DNA of 64,000 nt from Acidobacteriaceae bacterium (GTDB taxonomy: Bacteria; Acidobacteriota; Terriglobia; Bryobacterales; Bryobacteraceae), in contig JAFAYI010000019.1 of assembly GCA_019240475.1 (NCBI GenBank), positions 62,001-126,000 of the forward strand. Direction: 5' to 3'. The translations under genes were made by a program, and so were the position numbers. Under the pieces are notes generated by a model. The model was not told the DNA's origin, did not search any database, and saw nothing but the letters and a program-made list of their open reading frames with translations. Below are positions 58,531-64,000 of the stretch, piece by piece (position 1 is the stretch's first letter; each line of letters begins with the position of its first letter).

Positions 58531-61326
58531 CTACTTCCAGTCCGGGTTCTTGGAGATACTTACTAAGTTGGCAAGAATCCGATAGGCGCCGGGGACGCCG
58601 GACGGGAGTTGGCGGTAGAGGGCGAAGGCATCGTAGATGTAAGTGCCGCGGCCGTAGCGGGCGATCAGGAGGCCGCCGGATTGGGGGTCCTGATCGGGAT
58701 CGTGGGTTTCGATCAGAGCCTTATAGTGCTGATCCCACTTTTCCATGAAGCCGTGGCCGCGCTCTTCCTGCCAGCCCGCGAAATCGGCGGAGCTAATTCG
58801 ATTGGGCCAGTTCAGGATGGGCGAGGCGGGATCGAGTAACTTGACGTCGGAAGTTTCATCGACCACTTTCTGAGGATTTTGACCGAGGGTGAACGGGTAA
58901 GGGCCGTAATCGGCGTCGAAGTTTTGCAGGTTGTATTGCACAAGGAGGACGCCGCCGTTGTTGACATATTCGAGCAGGCGATTGTTGGCGGCGCGGAGTT
59001 CCGGGCGGACGGCATAGGCGCGGACGCCGAGGACGATGGCGTCATAGGCGCTGAGGTCACCGGTTTCGAGATCGGATGCGGAGAGCAGTTGCACGGGAAC
59101 GCCGAGATCTTCGAGCGCGCGGGGCACGTCGTCGCCGGTTCCGGGCAGGAAGCCGACGCGCAGATGGGGCGCGGTTTTCACATCGACGCCGACGGCCCGA
59201 TACGCGGCAGGGCGGTAGTACGGATACGGCGCGATGCCCGGGTAGCCCGCCAAATGGTAACCCTCCTCGTAGGTTTTCCCCCCGTATTCGGCGACGGCCT
59301 TGATCTGATAAGTCTGAGCTTTGACGGAGTGCGGCGAGATCTGAAAAGCGAGGGTTTGATTATCGCCATCGCGGGCGAGGGTGAAAGGATGCTCGGCGGG
59401 TTGGGCCTGCCAAGCATCCGGCAGCTGGAGCCGCAGGACGCCTTGCGCGGGACCTTTAACATTGCTGTGCAGGGTGCAGGAAAAGGTGAAGGAAGCGGTG
59501 GTGAGAGGGACGGCGCCGGCGGCGGGAGAGACAGAGACAGAGATGGGCGGACCCATCAGCAGAGGATCTTCGAGCATGCCGATGCCCTCGGCGCGCTGCC
59601 GGGACTGCACGACCTTTTCGATTTGCAGAGTCGCGCCGCGGTATGAGATGCGAGCGACGACGGCGAGCGGATAGGGCGCAAAGGAGCGGCTGCAGTAGCG
59701 AGGATCGGTGAGATCGTAGTAGGGCTGCTCCTGATCGGGGCGCCAGAAGTAGGGCTTGGTGAGGCGAGCGTCGGGCGGAGCTTTGACGGCGAACTTGACC
59801 GAGATGTCTTTGCCAGCATCGAGCGCGGGGGCAGGCGACTTTTCGGCGCGGATGTCCCAGCCGTCGGAATCGGGCGCGACGATGCGTAGATCTTCGATGG
59901 AAAGCGCGAGCGGGCTTTCGTTCAGCAGGTGAACATTGACGCCGAACGATTGGCCGGGGATGGCGACGGCAAAGGTAGGCGCGGCGCCTGCAAAAGAGGC
60001 AAAAGGTCCGTTGGGTTCTTTGGCCGGCGCGACAGCGGCGTCGAGCGAGAGACCGAGAGCGATGGCGAGCGCCTTCTGGAACTGCGCCTCTTTGACCTGG
60101 AGTTCGAAGGCGACGTCACTCTTGCCGGGCTCGGGAAGGCTGCTTTCGCGAACTTTGGCGAGCAACGCGCGCGTAGCCTGGAGGCCATCGGCGAGGCGCG
60201 GGGCAACGGCTGAGGGGTCGAGCGGGCGATATTGATTGCGAACGTCGGAGGCGAGCGAGGCGAGCTGCTCAAGACCGGATTTCAAGAACTCGGTATCGCC
60301 GGGAGCGAGCGATGCGATGCCGGGAAGCGAAGTATCGATGCCGTCGTAGAACGACTTTTCCTCGGCCGTGGAGGCGACGCGCGAGCCGTAGCGATGGTAG
60401 GGCGAGCTGTAGAGCGAAGGCTGGGGGAGAGTGCCGCCTCCGTTCTGGGTCTTTTGGAAGCCCCAGCCTTGGCGGCCGATTTGCAGGAAGGTGAGACCGG
60501 AGGCGAAATCGGGACTGCCCTCGGGGATGGAGACGTTGGATGCGGGCTTCTGCTCGATCCACTTCTTGTTGACGTAGTCGTAGAAGCGGACAGGGACGTA
60601 TTTGTCGGTCGCGTAATCGTAGATCTTGCCGTCCTTGGCTTCGAAGAAGGGGACGCGGGCGTAGACCTTAAGCGGCGACCAGGGGCGCAGGCCTTCGCGA
60701 ATCTGTTCGGGGAAGCGATGGGGGTCGCCCGCGGCGAGGAACGCTTCTTGCGCCATTTGGCCGGCGACCTGATGATTGCCGTGGCCGTCGGTGGGCGCGC
60801 CGGCGAAGACAGAGGCAAGGATCAATGGACGCGTCATGCGGACCACGCGAACGACGTCGGAGAGTGTGCGATCGTAGCCCCACTTTTCGAGCGCTTCCTC
60901 ACGCGTCTTGGAGAAGCCATAGTCGATTTCGCGGCCCCAGTATTGATCGACGCCATAGTAGCGGTCCGAAGCGAGGAGTTCCTGGGTGCGAATGAGGCCG
61001 AGGGCGTCGTAGAGATCGGGAGACATGGCGTTTTGGCCGCCTTCGCCGCGAGTGAGGGTGAGCAGCGCGGCGCGGGCGCCGAGGCCGCGCGTTTCAAAGG
61101 CGAGCATGCCGCCGTCTTCGTCGTCGGGATGGGCGGTGATGAGCAGGATGCTGGCGCGAGTTTGAAGGGCGGAGAGCCAGTGGGACAGGCCGGGGGCGCC
61201 GCGGTCCAGATCGATGGGCATCGAATGGGGGTCGATCTCAGGGGCGGGCGGCCTGGCGGAGATGAAACCGGCCATCAGAACTGCGCCGGCGCAACCGATG
61301 AGAGTTAAAAAAGACGGACGGTTCAT
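58531..61326 (-). CDS. large secreted PIG-L-family deacetylase with beta domains and a GATase-like C-terminus
   Basis: 931 residues from ATG 61326. Signal peptide MNRPSFLTLIGCAGAVLMAGFISA. PIG-L domain about 55-310: ILLITAHPDDEDGGMLAF (zinc motif HPDDE, 66-70), TRGEGGQNAMSPDLYDALGLIRTQELLAS and GAPTDGHGNHQVAGQ (third ligand). Residues about 320-700 are beta-rich, immunoglobulin-like. The end (about 715-931) has VGFLPGTGDDVPRALEDLGVPVQLLSASDLETGDLSAYDAIVLGVRAYAVRPELRAANNRLLEYVNNGGVLLVQ, a class-I glutamine-amidotransferase/ThuA-like fold. Enzymes of this family remove N-acetyl groups from sugars; here it would act on extracytoplasmic glycans. Confidence 0.85.
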   Translation of the reverse strand: MNRPSFLTLIGCAGAVLMAGFISARPPAPEIDPHSMPIDLDRGAPGLSHWLSALQTRASILLITAHPDDEDGGMLAFETRGLGARAALLTLTRGEGGQNAMSPDLYDALGLIRTQELLASDRYYGVDQYWGREIDYGFSKTREEALEKWGYDRTLSDVVRVVRMTRPLILASVFAGAPTDGHGNHQVAGQMAQEAFLAAGDPHRFPEQIREGLRPWSPLKVYARVPFFEAKDGKIYDYATDKYVPVRFYDYVNKKWIEQKPASNVSIPEGSPDFASGLTFLQIGRQGWGFQKTQNGGGTLPQPSLYSSPYHRYGSRVASTAEEKSFYDGIDTSLPGIASLAPGDTEFLKSGLEQLASLASDVRNQYRPLDPSAVAPRLADGLQATRALLAKVRESSLPEPGKSDVAFELQVKEAQFQKALAIALGLSLDAAVAPAKEPNGPFASFAGAAPTFAVAIPGQSFGVNVHLLNESPLALSIEDLRIVAPDSDGWDIRAEKSPAPALDAGKDISVKFAVKAPPDARLTKPYFWRPDQEQPYYDLTDPRYCSRSFAPYPLAVVARISYRGATLQIEKVVQSRQRAEGIGMLEDPLLMGPPISVSVSPAAGAVPLTTASFTFSCTLHSNVKGPAQGVLRLQLPDAWQAQPAEHPFTLARDGDNQTLAFQISPHSVKAQTYQIKAVAEYGGKTYEEGYHLAGYPGIAPYPYYRPAAYRAVGVDVKTAPHLRVGFLPGTGDDVPRALEDLGVPVQLLSASDLETGDLSAYDAIVLGVRAYAVRPELRAANNRLLEYVNNGGVLLVQYNLQNFDADYGPYPFTLGQNPQKVVDETSDVKLLDPASPILNWPNRISSADFAGWQEERGHGFMEKWDQHYKALIETHDPDQDPQSGGLLIARYGRGTYIYDAFALYRQLPSGVPGAYRILANLVSISKNPDWK

Positions 61327-61553
61327 GCGCGGATGAAAAGGCGTTTTGAACTCCAAGAAAAGACGTGTTTCCAAGGTATAGCACGCGGGTAAGTGAGTGG
61401 AATCCACCAAGTGGTTGAGATGCACCAGTCGGTTAATCGCGGCTTAATGGCGAAGGCGTGGAGCAACGGTATCCGAAAGATCGATTTGAGCGTCCATTAA
61501 GCAGATGCGTGCGAAGCCAAGTACGCTGACACCATCAGCAGGAGAGTTGCAGA
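61327..61553. promoter_or_regulatory. divergent promoter region between the PIG-L and DUF3300 genes
   Basis: 227 bp without a supported gene between two divergent starts, moderately AT-rich. It contains AGGTATAGC on the plus strand (about 61374-61382) and a purine-rich GGAGAG Shine-Dalgarno 9 bases before ATG 61554. No clear -35/-10 pair stands out. Confidence 0.3.
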
Positions 61554-62693
61554 ATGCGAACCAATAAAGTTTTCGCCATGATAGCCGGAGCTATTTTTGT
61601 TGCAGGGTTTGCGGTGGCTCCCGCGCTCGCGCAGGCGCCCGATGCGCCGCAGGGGCAGTATCCGCAGGAGCAGCAACAGCCCCCGCCTCCGGGCCAATAT
61701 CCGCAAGCACAGGGACAAGCCCCGCAACAGGGTCAATATCCACAAGAGGGACAATATCCGGCAGCGCAAGGACAATATCCGCCGCCGGCGCAGGGACAGT
61801 ATCCACAGCAGGGACAATATCCGCCTGCACAGGGGCAGTATCCGCCACAGGGCCCCGCTCCGGGCCAGTATCCGGCGGGGCAGTATCCGCCGGGGCCGCA
61901 ACAGGGACAATATCCGGCGCCTCCGATGCTGCCTCCGCAGCAACTCGATCAACTGGTGCAGCCGATTGCGCTGTATCCGGACGGACTGCTGGCGCAGGTG
62001 CTGACGGCCGCGACGTATTCGAATGAGATTCCGGAGGCGGCGGGTTGGGCGAACCAACACAGCTTCCTGCATGGCGACCAATTGGCGCACGCCATTCAAG
62101 AAGACAACCTGCCTTGGGACCAGAGCGTGATCGCGCTGCTGCCGTTTCCGCGGGTGTTGAATTACATGGCGCAGTACATGGGCTGGACGCAGGCGTTAGG
62201 CAACGCGGCGCTCGCGCAGCGCGGCGACGTGATGGATGCCGTGCAGCGCATGCGGCAAGAGGCGTATAACTACGGCTACTTACGTAGCAATCAATACGAT
62301 CGGGTGGAGGACATGGGCCCGAACGATATCGAGATTCAGCCGGTTTCGCCGGGCTACTACTATGTGCCTTATTACGATCCCTATGTGGTGTTCGCGGCGC
62401 CGCGGCCGGGATTCTTTGTAGGCGGGGCGATCCGCTTTGGACCGGGAATCGTGATCGGCGCGGGCTTTGCGCCTTGGGGTTGGGGACATGTCGGCTTCGA
62501 GTGGCGCACGCACGGAGTGCTGATCGACGGGCGCCCGTGGGGGCGAACCTGGGTGAATCGCGGCGCGTATGTGCATCCCTACGCAGTCCCGAGGGCACGG
62601 TATGAAGGGCCACGCGTGGAGCATCACGAAGTGAGGCCGGCACCCGAACGCCGCGAAGGAAGGCCGGCGCCGGAACATCACGAGCACCTCTGA
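61554..62693 (+). CDS. DUF3300-family secreted protein with GQYP repeats
   Basis: 379 residues. Signal peptide at 1-26 (MRTNKVFAMIAGAIFVAGFAVAPALA). Residues 34-121 hold eleven GQYP units in a Pro/Gln-rich linker. DUF3300 core about 130-260: LDQLVQPIALYPDGLLAQVLTAATYSNEI, then AGWANQH, LPWDQSVIALLPFPRVLNYMAQYMGWTQALGNAAL and VMDAVQRMRQEAYNYG. The C-terminus is Gly/Tyr-rich and ends in a charged His-Pro-Arg tail. Function unknown; likely cell-surface or periplasmic. Confidence 0.88.
   Translation: MRTNKVFAMIAGAIFVAGFAVAPALAQAPDAPQGQYPQEQQQPPPPGQYPQAQGQAPQQGQYPQEGQYPAAQGQYPPPAQGQYPQQGQYPPAQGQYPPQGPAPGQYPAGQYPPGPQQGQYPAPPMLPPQQLDQLVQPIALYPDGLLAQVLTAATYSNEIPEAAGWANQHSFLHGDQLAHAIQEDNLPWDQSVIALLPFPRVLNYMAQYMGWTQALGNAALAQRGDVMDAVQRMRQEAYNYGYLRSNQYDRVEDMGPNDIEIQPVSPGYYYVPYYDPYVVFAAPRPGFFVGGAIRFGPGIVIGAGFAPWGWGHVGFEWRTHGVLIDGRPWGRTWVNRGAYVHPYAVPRARYEGPRVEHHEVRPAPERREGRPAPEHHEHL
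61653..61916 (+). repeat. eleven GQYP coding repeats
   Basis: Short imperfect units with core GGACAATATCCG / GGGCAGTATCCG, 12-27 bp apart, encode GQYP with Pro/Ala/Gln spacers inside the DUF3300 gene. The spacing is irregular, so copy number may vary between strains. Confidence 0.8.
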
Positions 62694-62733
62694 CAGCCGC
62701 GCGCTGGACCCGGCTCACGCTACAACAGAATGA

Positions 62734-63447
62734 GTGCATCTCCCAGAGCTTGGATACTTAGGGCAATCGTCACTGGTGCGCCTGGCGGTGGCCTTGCTCC
62801 TGGGAGCCGTCATCGGCATTGAGCGTCAATGGCGGCAGCGAGCCGCCGGCCTTCGCACAAACACGCTGGTCTGTTTAGGGGCGGCGGCGTTTGTCGATCT
62901 GAGTTCGATACTGGCAGGCCCTACCTCGGTGACAGTGGTCGCTTACGTGGTTTCGGGCGTCGGGTTTCTGGGCGCTGGAGCGATCATCAAAGACGGAGCC
63001 GGCATACGCGGCCTGAATACCGCGGCCACTCTGTGGTGTTCGGCGGCGGTCGGAGCATGCGCGGGAGCGGGCGAAGTCCTGGCGGCGCTCTACATTACGG
63101 CGCTGCTGATGATCATCAATCTGCTGTTCCGGCCGCTTTCAAGATACATCGACAGCAAGTCCGTGCGCAGCGCAACGGATGTGATCTACCGGCTGCATGC
63201 CACGTGCTCGGATCTGCATGAGGCGGAGGTGCGCGCGAAGCTGCTCGAAGCCATTGCCGAGCGGCCGCTGATCCTGCGGCAGCTTCGAACGGATAACGTC
63301 GAGGAGGGCGACCTGGTGCGGCTGCACGCGGAGATCGAATCCGCGGTGCGGAGCCCGGAGACGATGGAAGAGCTTGTAAACGTGCTGCGAGAGAACCCGG
63401 CTGTGACGAGCGCAGGGTACGGCGAAGGCACGACGGAAGTCGAGTAA
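62734..63447 (+). CDS. MgtC/SapB-family membrane protein
   Basis: 237 residues from GTG 62734. The MgtC domain covers about 10-140: LVRLAVALLLGAVIGIERQWRQRAAGLRTNTLVCLGAAAFV (with the conserved G-x-ER-Q and GLRTN), VSGVGFLGAGAIIKDGAGIRGLNTAATLWCSAAVG. Four to five membrane helices, then a cytoplasmic tail of about 90 residues (ACT-like, LHAEIESAVRSPETMEELVNVLREN). MgtC-type proteins inhibit ATP synthase or aid growth at low magnesium in pathogens; in free-living bacteria the role is unclear. Confidence 0.9.
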   Translation: MHLPELGYLGQSSLVRLAVALLLGAVIGIERQWRQRAAGLRTNTLVCLGAAAFVDLSSILAGPTSVTVVAYVVSGVGFLGAGAIIKDGAGIRGLNTAATLWCSAAVGACAGAGEVLAALYITALLMIINLLFRPLSRYIDSKSVRSATDVIYRLHATCSDLHEAEVRAKLLEAIAERPLILRQLRTDNVEEGDLVRLHAEIESAVRSPETMEELVNVLRENPAVTSAGYGEGTTEVE

Positions 63448-63496
63448 GCAGGACCCGGGCAGGCACTCGATCGCCGCGGAACATGGATGGCGAGGG

Positions 63497-64000
63497 TTAG
63501 CTCGCGTCGGGCGCCCTCACCAGTTTCACGGGCAAATCAATGGAGCGCCGGTCGCGCAGGATGGTCAGGGTGATAGTGTCTCCGACGCGCTTACGGGCAA
63601 TGGCGCGGACGAGCGAGTCTTCACGCTCGACGGGCTGGCCGTCGATGGCGACGATGAGATCGCCGCCAACTCCCAGTTCGACGTTGCCGATATCGACGAC
63701 TTCGCGCGCGCCGCGCACCCCGGCGAGATATTCGGAAGAGCCGCGCACGACACCTTGCACGAGCAGGCCGCCTTTACGCGGCAGGCCCAGCGCTTCGGCC
63801 AGATCGCCCGCCACGTATTCGACGGTAACGCCGATCCTGGGACGCTCCGTGACGCGGCCGGCCTGGTAGTCGGTCAGCAGAGCCTTGGCGCGATTGATGG
63901 GAAGAGCGAAGCCGATGCCAATGTTGGCGCGGCCGAGGATGGCGGTGTTGATGCCAATAACGCTGCCGCTCGAATCGAGCAGCGGGCCGCCGCTGTTGCC
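63497..64000 (-). CDS. HtrA/DegP-type serine protease, C-terminal part (cut by window edge)
   Basis: 168 residues remain; the gene continues beyond the right edge. The visible end of the trypsin-like domain has GNSGGPLLDSSGSVIGINTAI (catalytic Ser) and GIGFALPINRAK. A PDZ domain follows (about the last 95 residues): RIGVTVEYVAGDLAEALGLPRKGGLLVQGVVRGSSEYLAGV, then GDLIVAIDGQPVEREDSLVRAI. It is an envelope quality-control protease. One PDZ is present, so it resembles DegS/HtrA with a single PDZ, but the N-terminus is not seen. Confidence 0.88.
   Translation of the reverse strand, partial: GNSGGPLLDSSGSVIGINTAILGRANIGIGFALPINRAKALLTDYQAGRVTERPRIGVTVEYVAGDLAEALGLPRKGGLLVQGVVRGSSEYLAGVRGAREVVDIGNVELGVGGDLIVAIDGQPVEREDSLVRAIARKRVGDTITLTILRDRRSIDLPVKLVRAPDAS

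Noticed and set aside
61653-61916. Short repeated units that could suggest a CRISPR-like array
   Set aside because: The repeats are in frame, irregularly spaced and encode GQYP in a DUF3300 protein; there are no unique spacers of constant length and no cas genes.

Overview
The window is about 62-64% GC, densely coding DNA with no rRNA, tRNA or CRISPR array that I can see. It looks like an Acidobacteriota chromosome of the Bryobacter/Solibacter type. The main pointers are a full-length ADOP-type ABC permease (43941-46451), a winged-helix/TM/TPR regulator of the acidobacterial kind (35233-36750), a very large secreted PIG-L protein (58531-61326), an S9 prolyl oligopeptidase, a DUF3300 protein and a KHGL-motif protein of a type I recall as multi-copy in acidobacterial genomes. 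This placement is inference from gene content, not from a marker gene.

Layout. 1-5.5 kb: the start of glgB, an adenosine-deaminase-family gene, a secreted beta-propeller protein, and a late flagellar block flgM-flgN-flgK-flgL read right to left. 5.5-16.5 kb: a phytoene-dehydrogenase-like oxidoreductase, a seven-repeat TPR protein with a membrane-anchored partner, arsR-arsM, small proteins, a coenzyme-B12 acyl-CoA mutase and a hicBA toxin-antitoxin pair. 16.5-21 kb: iron-dependent alcohol dehydrogenase, monooxygenase-fold protein, creatininase, thioesterase and GH1 glycosidase. 21-35 kb: a long leftward housekeeping run, in transcription order lacD, ribBA, S9 peptidase, thiE, a Trm112-like protein, GT9 heptosyltransferase, MsbA-like ABC exporter, yicC, gmk, rpoZ, coaBC, udg, tmk, holB and an Hfq-like protein. 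Many of these overlap or nearly touch.

35-47 kb is the accessory, regulatory part. A winged-helix/TPR regulator is divergent from a coupled membrane protein and lipoprotein with a duplicated unknown domain. A DinB protein follows. A Crp/Fnr-type regulator is divergent from a stand-alone CheB methylesterase across a 26-bp near-palindrome. A marR-FAD monooxygenase pair is divergent from the ADOP permease across two palindromes. 47-64 kb returns to core functions: ribF, an MBL phosphodiesterase, DUF1844, mazG, M19 dipeptidase, MauE/thioredoxin protein, M16 protease and ogt. It then has a natural WaaA-LpxK fusion, a PIG-L/glutamine-amidotransferase-like giant, DUF3300, MgtC and a truncated HtrA.

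Themes. Gram-negative envelope building is represented by MsbA, GT9 and WaaA-LpxK. Riboflavin/flavin supply is represented by ribBA and ribF. Nucleotide and DNA hygiene is represented by tmk, gmk, mazG, udg, ogt and holB. The strongest oddities are the WaaA-LpxK fusion with no ordinary start codon where one is expected, a RibBA whose GTP cyclohydrolase II motif is degenerate and carries a 10-residue tandem duplication, an acyl-CoA mutase whose specificity residues are not those of methylmalonyl-CoA mutase, and the uncharacterised membrane/lipoprotein pair at 36955-39209.
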